DNA of 64,000 nt. Source: Leifsonia xyli. Its GTDB lineage: Bacteria; Actinomycetota; Actinomycetes; Actinomycetales; Microbacteriaceae. Positions 33,808 to 43,118 of the stretch are shown one piece after another; positions within the stretch are counted from its first letter, which is position 1, and every line of letters begins with the position of its first letter. Below the pieces are notes generated by a model that saw only the letters and a program-made list of their open reading frames with translations, did no database searches and was not told the DNA's origin. The stretch spans positions 200,812 to 264,811 of the forward strand of contig QFQR01000004.1 in the NCBI GenBank assembly GCA_003243275.1, given 5' to 3'. Position numbers and translations under genes: made by a program.

Positions 33808-34997
33808 AGCGCGAGCCCCCGGCCCTGCGCCGTGGCGGCACCGGGGCGTCGAGTGAACCAGTCGCCCGCGCCGCGCTCGCGGTTCGCCGCCTGGGTGTTC
33901 GCGCGTGCAGGCTGGTGTGCGACGCGCGCCGACGCCGCGGTCGACGCGGGCGCGGGAATCGGGGTGTCGATGCCGAGGAGTGCCGGGTCGGGCAGGGCGC
34001 CGTGCTCGCGCAGTAGCGAGACGTGGCCGAGGAACGGGTTGTAGGTGAGGGTGTAGACGTCTCGGGTCGCTACCTTGTCGAGGGCACCGGTCGGGGGCTC
34101 GTCGTAGACGTAGCCGTTCTCGAGCGCTGTCTGTACGGTCTCCTCGCCGTAGTCGAACCCGGCCAGGTGCTCGATCGCCGCGTCCGTGCCCTCCCGGTCG
34201 ATGAGGTCCAGCACCTCGTAGGCCTCGGAGCCTTGGAGGAACACGACGCTGATCCACCGCACGCCCGCCGCCTCCCCAACGGTGGGCGCAGGGCCCTGCG
34301 GGCCGCGGTCGGCCAGCTCGGTCAGGGCGTCGGAGTTCTGCCGGGCGACGTCGGCGGTCCACTCATCGAACGGCCCCTCATACGCCGTGCCGTTGTCGGT
34401 GGCGTGTTGGTGCGCATCGCCTGCTGCGGTCAGGTAGGCGGCGAGGTCACGCAGCGCCCGCTCCGGTGAGACAGGCGCGCCGGCCCCGGTAAACAGATCC
34501 CGCCCTTGGATGCTCTGCCCGCTGTCCCGGTGCTCGATGAGGTAGGCGTAGCGCTGGTGCTGGCCCAGCGGCTCGTCCGGCCACACCGTCAGCGTGAGCG
34601 TCCCGGCCTGCACGCTCGTACGCCCCGCCCCCGCGTCTGCGGGGTCGGGTGCGGGGTGCCAGGCGATACGCCCGGAGTGCTGGGAGGCGGCGTCGAGCCG
34701 CCAGGCCACGGAGTCCAGGAGTGTGCCGGCCTGGTGCAGCTCGTCCGCGGCCGCGAGGGCCGAGGTCGCGCCGGTGGCCTGGTTCCCGGCGTCGTCGTGC
34801 GCGCGGGCACGGGGAGCGATATGGGCGGCGGCGAGCTGATCCAGTACCTGCCGCAGCGACCGGACTCCGGACAGCAGGTCACCGATCACTGGGTAGGTGT
34901 CGGCCGGGTCGGTGAACTGGCGGGTTGCGTGGGCCAGGCCCCGCAACGCGGCGGACGCCTCCGTGGCGTCCGCGACGGGGTTATCGAAGGTAGGCAT
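33804..34997 (-). CDS. Hypothetical ICE protein
   Basis: 397 residues from ATG 34997. The first 130 residues are helical (ASAALRGLAHATRQFTD, RSLRQVLDQLAAAHIAP), followed by a beta-rich middle (TLTLTVWPDEPLGQHQRYAYLIEHRDSGQSI). Near 270-300 an acidic segment has EAYEVLDLIDREGTDAAIEHLAGFDYGEETV, and the tail is basic. No known family is recognised. It is translationally coupled to the VirB4-like ATPase and lies after SCO6880, so a part in the transfer apparatus is likely. A GCGCACCT motif lies 41 bp upstream. Confidence 0.65.
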   Translation of the reverse strand: MPTFDNPVADATEASAALRGLAHATRQFTDPADTYPVIGDLLSGVRSLRQVLDQLAAAHIAPRARAHDDAGNQATGATSALAAADELHQAGTLLDSVAWRLDAASQHSGRIAWHPAPDPADAGAGRTSVQAGTLTLTVWPDEPLGQHQRYAYLIEHRDSGQSIQGRDLFTGAGAPVSPERALRDLAAYLTAAGDAHQHATDNGTAYEGPFDEWTADVARQNSDALTELADRGPQGPAPTVGEAAGVRWISVVFLQGSEAYEVLDLIDREGTDAAIEHLAGFDYGEETVQTALENGYVYDEPPTGALDKVATRDVYTLTYNPFLGHVSLLREHGALPDPALLGIDTPIPAPASTAASARVAHQPARANTQAANRERGAGDWFTRRPGAATAQGRGLAL

Positions 34998-35049
34998 GAG
35001 CGTTGTTCCTCACAGAAGCGTCGGATGGTTGGTGGGCAGGTGCGCCGGG

Positions 35050-36516
35050 TCAGACCGGCCGGCACAGCGGCAGCGCAGCGGCGGTGAAGGCCTGGGCTTG
35101 CTGGCCGACGAGGCGGCGGGTCTCGCAGGAGGCTTGGATCGCGGCCTGCTCGACCGCGGCGACCGCGGCGTCGAGCTCATCGACGGTCGGCGCGGAGACG
35201 GACACGAGGCCGGAGACGCGCAGGACGCCGTGCCCGGCGGTCAGGTCCGCCTCTTGCTGGAGGACGTCGTCCAGTTCGGCGCTGGTGGCGGCGTCTTCGA
35301 TCTGCCCGATCTTGCGCCGCTGCGCCTGGTCGCTGATGAGTTCGGTCTTCTTCTTCCGCAGGTCCCGCGCGGCCTGATCGGCGCGCACCGGCGTGTAGTG
35401 CAGGGCGAGGGTGCGGAGGATGCCGTTGGACAGCACGAGCGGGGCAAGGAACCCTGGGTAGACCTGCGAGCGGGGCCACTCACTGATCCACAACACCGCA
35501 TGGAACGCACTGTCCGACCGCAACCGATCCCACGTCTCGGTCACCGCTACCGGGCCCGCCGTCGCCAGATCCCGCCCGAGGTCGCCATGCCGTTCTAGCG
35601 CGGGAGCGGCGGCCGGGTCGTACGCCGAACGCAGGATGACGGCGACCTCGCCGGGCGTGAGCCACCCCGTCGAGGTGAGCTCCGCTGCGCGCAGCGCCGT
35701 CGTCAGCGTGGTCATCTCCTGCCGGAGCACCGCGGCGGCACCGCGCATCCCGCCACCGGAAGTCCTGATCTGCCGGCTCGCGGCCTTCATGTCCAGCGCC
35801 AGGCTGATCGTCGTGGCGTGGCGTTCCCCGGCGGGGCCGGCGCGCTCGATCAGCTCGGCGTAGGTGGTCGCGGCCCAGGACCCGTCGTCGGTGCCGTGCG
35901 TGCGCCACCACTCCGCCAACCCCGTTCCCGAGTCCGGCAGCGTCCGCTCCGACACCTGGATGCGGGCGATGCGCCCCGAACGGCAGGCCGCGGCGAGGAC
36001 GCGCCCCCACCCGGAGACCCTGCGCTGCTGCTCACCGGGATCGAGGAGCACGAACGCCGGATGCGAGACGCCGAGGATCGCAGTCAGCGTCTGCGCGTGC
36101 GGGTCTTGGATCATCGCCGCCCCGGTCTCGGGGTCCTCCCATTCCCGCAACGGTGCCGCATCACCCGGAAGCGCGAGCGTCCCGGCAGGTCTCGGCTTGA
36201 TGACGCGGCGCCGATAAATGAGCTGCCCCAGATACGTGCGGGCGATCCAGCGGGCCACGATGGGCACCCACTCGATCACCTTCCGCCCACCCGCGGGGAT
36301 CACCGCGAGCAGTGCTGCGGTGGCCCATACCGGGGCGGTCCAGGCGAAGGCCAGGCCGCCGCCGAGGTAGAGCGAGAAGACGACTGTGAGCACGGCGATG
36401 CCGAGGACGATGAGTTGCGGCAGCGACAGGCCCAGCATGATCCCGCGCTTGGTGAGCCGGGAGAACTGCACCGCCGCCAACGGGTAGTCACTGTTCGCGT
36501 GCGTGTTCGTAGACAT
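35050..36516 (-). CDS. SCO6880-family T4SS protein (PrgI/VirB3-VirB4 N-terminal-like)
   Basis: 488 residues from ATG 36516. The N-terminus FSRLTKRGIMLGLSLPQLIVLGIAVLTVV with two membrane helices (about 30-50 and 55-75) resembles VirB3/PrgI-type proteins. A soluble domain follows (ILGVSHPAFVLLDPGEQQRRVSGWG, SPAYDPAAAPALE region, WISEWPRSQVYPGFLAPLVLSNGILRTLALHYTP, then a coiled coil DQAARDLRKKKTELISDQAQRRKIG). This is the SCO6880 family of actinobacterial conjugative elements. With the shorter VirB4-like ATPase it probably forms the VirB3-VirB4 equivalent. Confidence 0.85.
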   Translation of the reverse strand: MSTNTHANSDYPLAAVQFSRLTKRGIMLGLSLPQLIVLGIAVLTVVFSLYLGGGLAFAWTAPVWATAALLAVIPAGGRKVIEWVPIVARWIARTYLGQLIYRRRVIKPRPAGTLALPGDAAPLREWEDPETGAAMIQDPHAQTLTAILGVSHPAFVLLDPGEQQRRVSGWGRVLAAACRSGRIARIQVSERTLPDSGTGLAEWWRTHGTDDGSWAATTYAELIERAGPAGERHATTISLALDMKAASRQIRTSGGGMRGAAAVLRQEMTTLTTALRAAELTSTGWLTPGEVAVILRSAYDPAAAPALERHGDLGRDLATAGPVAVTETWDRLRSDSAFHAVLWISEWPRSQVYPGFLAPLVLSNGILRTLALHYTPVRADQAARDLRKKKTELISDQAQRRKIGQIEDAATSAELDDVLQQEADLTAGHGVLRVSGLVSVSAPTVDELDAAVAAVEQAAIQASCETRRLVGQQAQAFTAAALPLCRPV

Positions 36517-36522
36517 CGCAGG

Positions 36523-38028
36523 TCACCCCTTCCCGGTCGGCTTGGACGACGGCGGAGGTGGCGGGTCCGACCGGCGCCGAGGCGCGGGCGAGGACTCCGC
36601 CGAGCCGGTGGACGGCCCGGACGGCGGCGCCGAGGACGGAGCGGCCGGGGGCGGCGTCGACGGTGCGGGACGCTGCGGCGGGGTGCCTTGCGATGGTGGA
36701 ACCAGCGGCGGGGATGCCTGCTCCGTGGCCGCGCCTGCCTGACTGTCGGCCGCTCCACCGACCGCATTGCCGGCCTTCGGGCCGGCGGTCGCCGCGCCCT
36801 TGACCACCGCACCGCCGACGACGACCGCAGCACCCACAGGGCCGGCGGCTGCACCAGCACCCGCAGCGCCCGCTGTCCCGGCCCCGGCACCAGCGGCGGT
36901 GCCAGCTCCCGCTCCTGCCCCTGTCGAGGAAGCGGCGGCTCCTGTGCCCGCTGTGCCGGCTCCCGCACTGGTGGGCGCCGCCGACGAGGAGGTAGGCGGC
37001 GGTGTTGGACTACCGCCTCCTCCGCCACCGTTCGAGGGTGCGCTGCCGGAGTCGGTGCTGCCGTCGAGTACCTTCTTGGCCGTGTCAGCCTTCGGCGCAG
37101 ACGGCACTGGGACAGGCCGGTTCAGCGCCGACTTCGCCTCCTGCTCCGACGACATCGCGTGGTACATGTCGAACCCGACGAAGGACAGGAACTTGTACGT
37201 GATGTACGGGGCGAACGCCGCGATGAACATCAGCGCGACGCCGGCGATCGGGTCGGAGATGGATGCCAGGTCCGCCTCGATGGGGGCGGAGACCTGGCCG
37301 ATGGCGACGAGGAAGATCACGACGAGGACGAGCTTGGAGAAGATGAGGGCGATGACGAAGGTCGCCCATTTGGCGAACCATCCCTTGGTCGCATCCCATG
37401 TCGCCCCGGCCAGGGCGACCGGCCCGAACACGATGGCGACCAGCAGCAGGGCTTTGCGGATGAGCAGCGAGAACCACACGATCGCCGCCGCGCTGATAGC
37501 GAGTCCGGCGAGGAAGATCGTCAGGATCGCGCCGACACCGGGAGCGGTGATGTTGATGGTGGCCAGGCCTGCGGCGAGGAGCCCGATCTGGGTCCCCATC
37601 CCTTCCATCGTGTTGCCGGTGGCCTGGACGATCCCGACCGCGAGCTGGTCGGTCACTTCCAGCAGCAACGCGGTCAGCGTGATGACCAGGAACGATCCGA
37701 GCACGCTCTTGGCGAGACCGAGGGCGGCACGGTTGAGGGCGGTCGGGTCGCGGTGGATGAGCCCGGTGATGAGCTGCAAGCAGAAGAACACGAGCATGAT
37801 GAAGACAGCGACGCCGAACAGGACGTTGTAGACGCCGATGTACTCGGCGCTGGTGACGTCCACGAGGGTCGTGGTGTCGAAGACCCACCAGACCGCCTCG
37901 AACAGCCACGCGGCGGCACCGGCCATCGCTTGGGCGAGCCAGTCGAACGGGGCGGCGATCAGGGAGGCGGTGCCTTCGCCCACGGCGTCGCAGACGGAGG
38001 AGATGACTGGGACATCGCAGACGCTCAC
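36523..38028 (-). CDS. TrbL/VirB6-like conjugal transfer membrane protein
   Basis: 501 residues from GTG 38028, giving the MSVCDVPVISSVCDAVGEG start; GTG 38037 is possible. Residues 1-300 hold six or more hydrophobic helices (YNVLFGVAVFIMLVFFCLQLI, FLVITLTALLLEV, FLAGLAISAAAIVWFSLLIRKALLLVAIVFGPVALAG). The last 190 residues are low-complexity Gly/Ala/Pro/Ser, rich in GAGAGT repeats, and probably disordered in the cytoplasm. VirB6/TrbL proteins form the inner membrane channel. Neighbours fit this role. Confidence 0.85.
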   Translation of the reverse strand: MSVCDVPVISSVCDAVGEGTASLIAAPFDWLAQAMAGAAAWLFEAVWWVFDTTTLVDVTSAEYIGVYNVLFGVAVFIMLVFFCLQLITGLIHRDPTALNRAALGLAKSVLGSFLVITLTALLLEVTDQLAVGIVQATGNTMEGMGTQIGLLAAGLATINITAPGVGAILTIFLAGLAISAAAIVWFSLLIRKALLLVAIVFGPVALAGATWDATKGWFAKWATFVIALIFSKLVLVVIFLVAIGQVSAPIEADLASISDPIAGVALMFIAAFAPYITYKFLSFVGFDMYHAMSSEQEAKSALNRPVPVPSAPKADTAKKVLDGSTDSGSAPSNGGGGGGSPTPPPTSSSAAPTSAGAGTAGTGAAASSTGAGAGAGTAAGAGAGTAGAAGAGAAAGPVGAAVVVGGAVVKGAATAGPKAGNAVGGAADSQAGAATEQASPPLVPPSQGTPPQRPAPSTPPPAAPSSAPPSGPSTGSAESSPAPRRRSDPPPPPSSKPTGKG

Positions 38029-38068
38029 CGCAGCCACCCCCGCGGCCGGGAGTCATGTCGGGTGGTCA

Positions 38069-38338
38069 TCACACGGCCTGCCCGACGCCCCAGAAGAAGT
38101 TGATCAGCGTCACCGCGGCACCGCAGATGATCGCCGCCCCGCAGCTCACGAGAACGCCGACCTTGCCCCTGCTCGCGAGGTGCGGGTTGGAGGAGTTGGC
38201 GCCGAAGCCCCACACGATCGCGCTGACGATGAGCGCGAGGACGGAGAGGATGAGGCCGACGGTCATGACGGCGCCGACGATGATGCGCAGTTGCTCGATG
38301 CCGGGAAGACCGGATGAGTTGGGGTCGATGTCGATCAC
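38069..38338 (-). CDS. DUF6112-like small membrane protein (pilin-like), copy 1
   Basis: 89 residues from ATG 38338. PNSSGLPGIEQLRIIVGAVMTVGLILSVLALIVSAIVWGFG contains the first membrane helix, and VGVLVSCGAAIICGAAVTLINFFWGVG the second. The size and two-helix layout next to TrbL/VirB6 resemble VirB2/TrbC pilins, though no signal peptide cleavage site is clear. It is a diverged tandem copy of the next gene upstream. Confidence 0.75.
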   Translation of the reverse strand: MIDIDPNSSGLPGIEQLRIIVGAVMTVGLILSVLALIVSAIVWGFGANSSNPHLASRGKVGVLVSCGAAIICGAAVTLINFFWGVGQAV

Positions 38339-38416
38339 GGGGTGCTCCTGACTATTGACGAGAAGGGGTTCTCGTCCGTCAGGTGCACCCCGCGATCCCA
38401 GCGGCGGCGGAGGTAG

Positions 38417-38689
38417 TCAGAGTTGGGTGCCGACGTCCAGCAGGAAGTTGAGCCACGCGACGCCGGCCCCGGCGAGAGCGGCGGCGCCGACCGCGACGAA
38501 CAGACCCGTGCGAGCCTTGGTCGCCGCCTGATAGTTGCCGCTGGATGACGCGATCGCCCAGATGATGGCGCAGACGATGAGCATGAGCACGGCGGTGACG
38601 AGCACGAACATGAGCAGCGCGCCAACGATGGCGCGGAGGTCGGCGGCGCCGCCGACGCCGCCGAAGTCGGGGAACACATCCATGGTCAT
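38417..38689 (-). CDS. DUF6112-like small membrane protein (pilin-like), copy 2
   Basis: 90 residues from ATG 38689 (ATGA overlap with the wall hydrolase). FGGVGGAADLRAIVGALLMFVLVTAVLMLIVCAIIWAIASSSGN and TGLFVAVGAAALAGAGVAWLNFLLDVG align by eye with copy 1 in both helices and in the LRxIVGA segment. Two pilin-like genes in tandem point to duplication with possible division of labour in the channel or surface structure. Confidence 0.75.
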   Translation of the reverse strand: MTMDVFPDFGGVGGAADLRAIVGALLMFVLVTAVLMLIVCAIIWAIASSSGNYQAATKARTGLFVAVGAAALAGAGVAWLNFLLDVGTQL

Positions 38690-40311
38690 CGTCCTTCTCG
38701 GACGGTGATGTGCAGGTGGTCGTAGTGCCCGCCTGTGATGTCCGAGGGGTCGTGCATGCCCCCGCCGTTGTAGGGCCGCCAGCCCTCGTCGGCGCGAGCG
38801 AGCGACCAGATCTTGCCTTGCCAGATGAGATACTCGACTCCGAGGGCGGCGGCGTTGGCCTGCAGCCAGTTCGTCATCGCCCACCCCGTGTCGAGGGCGG
38901 CGCCGGTCGCGGCCGTTCCGATGGTGTTCCCGAAGGTCACATCGCACGCTCTGCCGAGCGGGTGTTCCGACGAGGTGCCGGGTCGCGGTGACCAGCAGGC
39001 CCAGCCGGAGTCGGGAAACGCGGCCCGGGTCTGTGTGAGCAGGTGCTCCATGCGGGCAGTGATCTGGCCGCCGCTCGTCGGATCGTCCCGAAGCTCGTCA
39101 GGATCGGTACCTGTGTACGGTGTTGGCGCGGCGATGTTCGGCCCCGGAGCGCAACCTGCGTTTGGTGCCGTGCTCGCGCCGGATTCAGCGGCGCCGTGGT
39201 CGGTGAGCCAGGCGTCGGAGTTCACCGGGTCGGCGTCTGCGCCGCCGGGGTGGATTTGCAGGTGCAGGTGAGGGCCGGTGGAGTGTCCCGAGGAGCCGAC
39301 GTCTCCGATGCGCTGCCCGGCGGTCACGGTGTCGCCTTCTGCGACATGGATGCCGTGCGCCCACATGTGCACGTACATCGACGCGACCCGCTCGCCCCGG
39401 ACGGTGTGCTCGATGACGATGACCCCGCCTCCTGCGTCGGTGTATCCGGCTCGCACGACGATGCCGTCCGCGACGGCGTAGATGGGGGTGCCGTCGGGGG
39501 CGGCGAAGTCGCTGCCTGCGTGGAAGCGGCGTTCGCCGGTGATCGGGTCGTTACGCCATCCGAACGGGCTCGTCCGCGCCCAGGTCCCCTCCGGCAGCGG
39601 GAACACGATGCGCGTCGTCTCGGGCACGACGGGCGTCTCGTCCCCGCCATCGTTGCCGGAGGACACGGGACGGGTCAGGGCGGTGAGGATCGCTTCGGCG
39701 ACCGGCTGGTAGTTCTGATACCGGTCCGGGTAGGCGCTGACCTCGACGGCTTGGGCTGCTTCGCCGGGGTCGAGCTGCTGCCAGCCGGCGATGTCGAGCA
39801 GGCCCCGCGGCGATGGGTAGTTCGGGCCCGTGGGGCCACCGTAGAAGGCTCTCGCCTGGTAGCTGGGGTCCATGAGCTCCGCGACTGTGCCCCACCCGCT
39901 GACCGGGCGCATCTGAAACAGCCCGAGCGAGTCGTGATCCGAACCCTCGCCGTCGTTGGGGTACTCCGCCGACTCGGGATAGGCGCTCGTGTTGGCGAGC
40001 ATCCGCAGGGTCGACTCGGTCAGCGCAGCCATCAGCGCGATCAGCACCCCTTCACGTCCGACGCCGGCTGTCTGCCCGCCGACCGTGATGATCGTCGCGG
40101 CGTGGGTGAGCTGTTGCCGGTTCAGCGTGACCGTCTCCCCGTTGCGGGTCGTCGCGGTCAGCGAGTCCGGGATCGGGCCGACCGCCAACGAGCCGGGCGT
40201 GCAGACGGCGGCGGTCGCAGGTGTTCCGCCGAGCGTGGCGACGCCCAGCAGGATCGTGGACGGCCCCAGGAGCAGCAAGGTGAGGGCGAGGAGCGCGAGC
40301 TTCTTCATCAC
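38686..40311 (-). CDS. Three-part peptidoglycan hydrolase with M23 peptidase domain
   Basis: 541 residues from ATG 40311 with a signal peptide (MMKKLALLALTLLLLGPSTILLG). Residues about 70-220 resemble a transglycosylase-like unit (GVGREGVLIALMAALTESTLR, SLGLFQMRP). Residues 240-370 are an M23 metallopeptidase (RRFHAGSDFAAPDGTPIYAV, STGPHLHLQIHPGG). Residues 410-541 resemble an M15/VanY-type fold (SEHPLGRACDVTFG, GGHYDHLHITV). It probably opens the donor cell wall for the transfer channel. Fusing all three activities in one secreted protein is a feature of actinobacterial ICEs. Confidence 0.85.
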   Translation of the reverse strand: MMKKLALLALTLLLLGPSTILLGVATLGGTPATAAVCTPGSLAVGPIPDSLTATTRNGETVTLNRQQLTHAATIITVGGQTAGVGREGVLIALMAALTESTLRMLANTSAYPESAEYPNDGEGSDHDSLGLFQMRPVSGWGTVAELMDPSYQARAFYGGPTGPNYPSPRGLLDIAGWQQLDPGEAAQAVEVSAYPDRYQNYQPVAEAILTALTRPVSSGNDGGDETPVVPETTRIVFPLPEGTWARTSPFGWRNDPITGERRFHAGSDFAAPDGTPIYAVADGIVVRAGYTDAGGGVIVIEHTVRGERVASMYVHMWAHGIHVAEGDTVTAGQRIGDVGSSGHSTGPHLHLQIHPGGADADPVNSDAWLTDHGAAESGASTAPNAGCAPGPNIAAPTPYTGTDPDELRDDPTSGGQITARMEHLLTQTRAAFPDSGWACWSPRPGTSSEHPLGRACDVTFGNTIGTAATGAALDTGWAMTNWLQANAAALGVEYLIWQGKIWSLARADEGWRPYNGGGMHDPSDITGGHYDHLHITVREGR

Positions 40312-40320
40312 GGCCTCGGC

Positions 40321-41019
40321 TCAGCGGAGAGGGTTGTCGAGCTGTGAGAGCCGCAGCACCTCACACAACCCCGACCCGGTGCCGCGACCGGGATTGGGCG
40401 GGGTGCAGACGAGGAACACAGTGAAGGAGACCGGGCGGGATGCCTCGACGGGGTCGGTGCCCCAGATGCCTTCCCGGTGCCGTGTCCCCGAGATGGTGTA
40501 CGCGACCGCACCATCAGGTATCTGACCGGGGGCTGCCTGCTCGACGGCGGTCTCCCACGCCTCCGGGACGAACACCTCGTCGAGGGTCAGCCACTGCCGA
40601 GTCGCGTAGGTGCGCAGCTGCGCCCACGCATCGTTCGTCGGGATGTAGGCGCGGACGTCACCGACGAAGGCGTCGGCCTCGCTGCCGTGCGCGGCATCCG
40701 CGAGCACCTGCGCATAGTCCGATGGCATGTGCCCGGTCGTGGTGTCCCAGGTGAACAGCGCCTCAGCGACCGCTTGGGCGAACGCTTCCGGCCCAAGGTG
40801 CTGGTCCAGCGGCTCCAGCTCTGCGACCGAGGTCGGGGCCGGTGTCACGGGCGCGGCGGTGGAAGGTCGTTCGTTCGGCGTCGAGGCCGACGGGGCGGCG
40901 GGGCCGCGGACGAGGCCGTAGATGCCGACTCCGACGAGCAAGAGCAGAGCGAGGCCGCCAGCGGTGGCGGCGATCAGCAGGCGACGACGGCGACGGTCAT
41001 CAGACGTGGCGGGGTCCAT
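40321..41019 (-). CDS. Bitopic membrane protein of the T4SS region (possibly VirB8/TcpC-like)
   Basis: 232 residues from ATG 41019, with GGAAGGA nine bases upstream; GTG 41025 is too close to it. The basic N-terminus DDRRRRRLLIAATAGG runs into one membrane helix (ALLLLVGVGIYGLV), then a Pro/Thr-rich linker and an extracytoplasmic domain of about 160 residues with two Cys (FLVCTPPNPG, LCEVLRLSQL). Topology and size fit VirB8/TcpC channel proteins, but no diagnostic motif is seen. It lies just upstream of the wall hydrolase. Confidence 0.7.
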   Translation of the reverse strand: MDPATSDDRRRRRLLIAATAGGLALLLLVGVGIYGLVRGPAAPSASTPNERPSTAAPVTPAPTSVAELEPLDQHLGPEAFAQAVAEALFTWDTTTGHMPSDYAQVLADAAHGSEADAFVGDVRAYIPTNDAWAQLRTYATRQWLTLDEVFVPEAWETAVEQAAPGQIPDGAVAYTISGTRHREGIWGTDPVEASRPVSFTVFLVCTPPNPGRGTGSGLCEVLRLSQLDNPLR

Positions 41020-41098
41020 GAGCACGGGTCCTTCCCGGACGGCAACAACGGATGCGTGGTTGCCAGGAAGGTGCGCACCACCGCACCCGCCCCGCGGT

Positions 41099-42178
41099 TC
41101 AGGCGATGTGCTCGGCCCTGTCTTGCCGTGCCGCGCGTGCGGCGTCGGTGAACGCGATGGTCCCGGCGATGGTCTCCTCGAACCGTGCCCACTGTTCAGC
41201 GGTGAGGGCTGGGCCGACGTCGGCGGGGTCGTAGTGGGTCCACCATTCGGCCATGTCGTCCCAGGTGGCCAGGAACGCGGTCAGCGGGAACGGCACCGGC
41301 TCCCCGGTGTTCACCGCCGTCAGCGCGGGCCGCGCTGGCTTCTTCTCCCCGGAGGCCTTGGCTGCTTTGACGCGGGCGAGCGCGGCCTTTGCCAGCTGCT
41401 CCAACTCCGCCGCCCTCGCCTCCTGCTCCGCCGCACGCACCGCATCCGCCTCGACCCGTGCTCGTTCGCGCACCTCGACGGACTGGGCGGGATCCGCGGC
41501 GAGCTGGTTGAGCTCCGCCAGCGACAGCTCGGCATTCACGCGCAGGTGCGAGGGATAGACGCTCCCACCTGCCTTGATCCGCTCGACCTCCTCTGCCGCA
41601 CGCGCCCGTACCGGTTCCGGCTGCGACTCGTCCGCGGCCAGGTCCTCCAACCGGCCGATGCGCTCCAACGTCGTATAGGACGCGCGGCCAGTCACCATCC
41701 GCGCAGCCTGAGCGCGAGCCTTGCCTTGCTCGAACTGCGGTGGTGCCAAATTGGCACCACCGTCTTCTGCGTCGTCTGCGGTCGTCTGGAACCGGGTGGC
41801 CTCCTGGCGGCGGGCGGCGTCTTCGGCGAGCAGGGTCTTGAGTTCGCGGTAGAGGGCTGCGGCTTCGAGCTGGGTGAGCGGCTTGTGCAGGACGTTCTCG
41901 TCTTGTTCGGCGAGGAGTTGCCCGAGCCGGTCGGAGATCCCGGACCGTACCCAGACGTTGACGGTCTTGATGCCCAGGAGTTTCAGCGCCGCGAGGCGCC
42001 GCGCGCCGCAGATCAGGTGCCCGTCGAGGGTGATCGTGATGGGCTGCAAGAGCCCGTTGCGGCGGATCGACTCCACCAACGGGGCAAGGTCGCCGTGGTC
42101 TTGCCGGTGCCGGCGGCCGACGATGATGGAGTCGACCGCGCGCTCCAGCTCGATGTGGCCCGCCGGCACCGTGCTCAT
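41099..42178 (-). CDS. ParB/Srx-domain DNA-binding protein
   Basis: 359 residues from ATG 42178 (ATGA overlap). The ParB N-terminal domain is plain: VDSIIVGRRHRQDHGDLAPLVESIRRNGLLQPITIT with DGHLICGARRLAALK (GxxRxxA box) in the first 70 residues. A helical middle (HKPLTQLEAAALYRELKTLLAEDAARRQEATRF) and a long Ala/Glu-rich coiled-coil region follow. No ParA gene is adjacent, so it may act as a regulator or replication factor of the ICE rather than in partition. A GCGCACCT motif lies downstream, at the start of the next operon. Confidence 0.82.
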   Translation of the reverse strand: MSTVPAGHIELERAVDSIIVGRRHRQDHGDLAPLVESIRRNGLLQPITITLDGHLICGARRLAALKLLGIKTVNVWVRSGISDRLGQLLAEQDENVLHKPLTQLEAAALYRELKTLLAEDAARRQEATRFQTTADDAEDGGANLAPPQFEQGKARAQAARMVTGRASYTTLERIGRLEDLAADESQPEPVRARAAEEVERIKAGGSVYPSHLRVNAELSLAELNQLAADPAQSVEVRERARVEADAVRAAEQEARAAELEQLAKAALARVKAAKASGEKKPARPALTAVNTGEPVPFPLTAFLATWDDMAEWWTHYDPADVGPALTAEQWARFEETIAGTIAFTDAARAARQDRAEHIA

Positions 42179-43038
42179 GACTCCTCGCCCCCTGCCAGGC
42201 GCGGGGCGGCGAGCCCGGCAGTGATCACGAGGTCGTCGTCGGTGAGGAGTGCGCGCAGGGGTTGGCCGATCAGGAGCCGCACGAGCAACCCGCGCCCAGC
42301 GTTCGTATGCGCGAGGGTCGGGTCGGGGGTGCCGAGCACGATCCGCAGCAGCGCCGTCCACGACGCACCCGGCAGGTCCAGGAGGGCGCGGGCCTGCCGG
42401 TCACGGCGCAGCACCTCGAACGCCGACGCCCGCGACGGCGACCCCGCCAACCTGGTGGTGATGTACTCGACCGCAGCCCGGGCTGTCGAGGGTTCCCAGC
42501 CGACCCACGAGAGGAACGCGATCGTGTCCTCGACGGCGGCGGTGACGTTCATCGCCCGCTCCCGCACCGGACGCTCATCGTCCGGGTCCTCGTCGGGGTC
42601 GGTGAAGGGGTCGAAGCAGAACGCGGGGTGGTAGTCGGGCAGGGGGTTCTCGCGGTCGCTGAATCGTTCGGCGTCGTGGAACACCGAATACTTCGGGCGA
42701 CGGGCCTGATGCACGGAGCACAGCAGTCCGTTGCCGCGTTCCTCGGCGGTGCAGGTCACCTGCACCGCCCGCGTCACCACCGCCCACGGGTCATCCGCCC
42801 GCCGCGTCGCAGTTCCCCGCATCGCCTCGAACGCCGCCGAAGCCGCCTCCCACGGGTCGAGGCCGTGCTTGCGGGCGAGAGCGGCGTACTTGTTCGCGGC
42901 GTGCTCCATCAGCGCCGCCGCCTCCGGGTCACGCTGCCACGCCCCACGCCCCGCCTGATGGAGCCGATTCAGCAGGGCGCGCAGCGCCTCGGAGTCCTCG
43001 AAACGATTCCGCCTGTCACGGTCTGATGCAGTCTGCAT
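42175..43038 (-). CDS. Hypothetical ICE protein upstream of ParB
   Basis: 287 residues from ATG 43038, preceded by AGGAGG and, 21 bp upstream, a GCGCACCT motif. The N-terminus is helical and charged (RRNRFEDSEALRALLNRLHQAG). The middle has a possible metal or zinc-binding set (CTAEERGNGLLCSVHQARR) and acidic FDPFTDPDEDPDDE. The C-terminal part is helical (RQARALLDLPGASWTALLRIVLG). Not recognised as a known family. Coupled to the ParB-like gene. Confidence 0.65.
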   Translation of the reverse strand: MQTASDRDRRNRFEDSEALRALLNRLHQAGRGAWQRDPEAAALMEHAANKYAALARKHGLDPWEAASAAFEAMRGTATRRADDPWAVVTRAVQVTCTAEERGNGLLCSVHQARRPKYSVFHDAERFSDRENPLPDYHPAFCFDPFTDPDEDPDDERPVRERAMNVTAAVEDTIAFLSWVGWEPSTARAAVEYITTRLAGSPSRASAFEVLRRDRQARALLDLPGASWTALLRIVLGTPDPTLAHTNAGRGLLVRLLIGQPLRALLTDDDLVITAGLAAPRLAGGEES

Positions 43039-43118
43039 GGGAGCACCTCCTGACAGGCAGGTGCGCACACGCTCCCCAGCAGGCGCGCTCAGACGTTGGC
43101 TGGGGGCGTGCATGGCGG

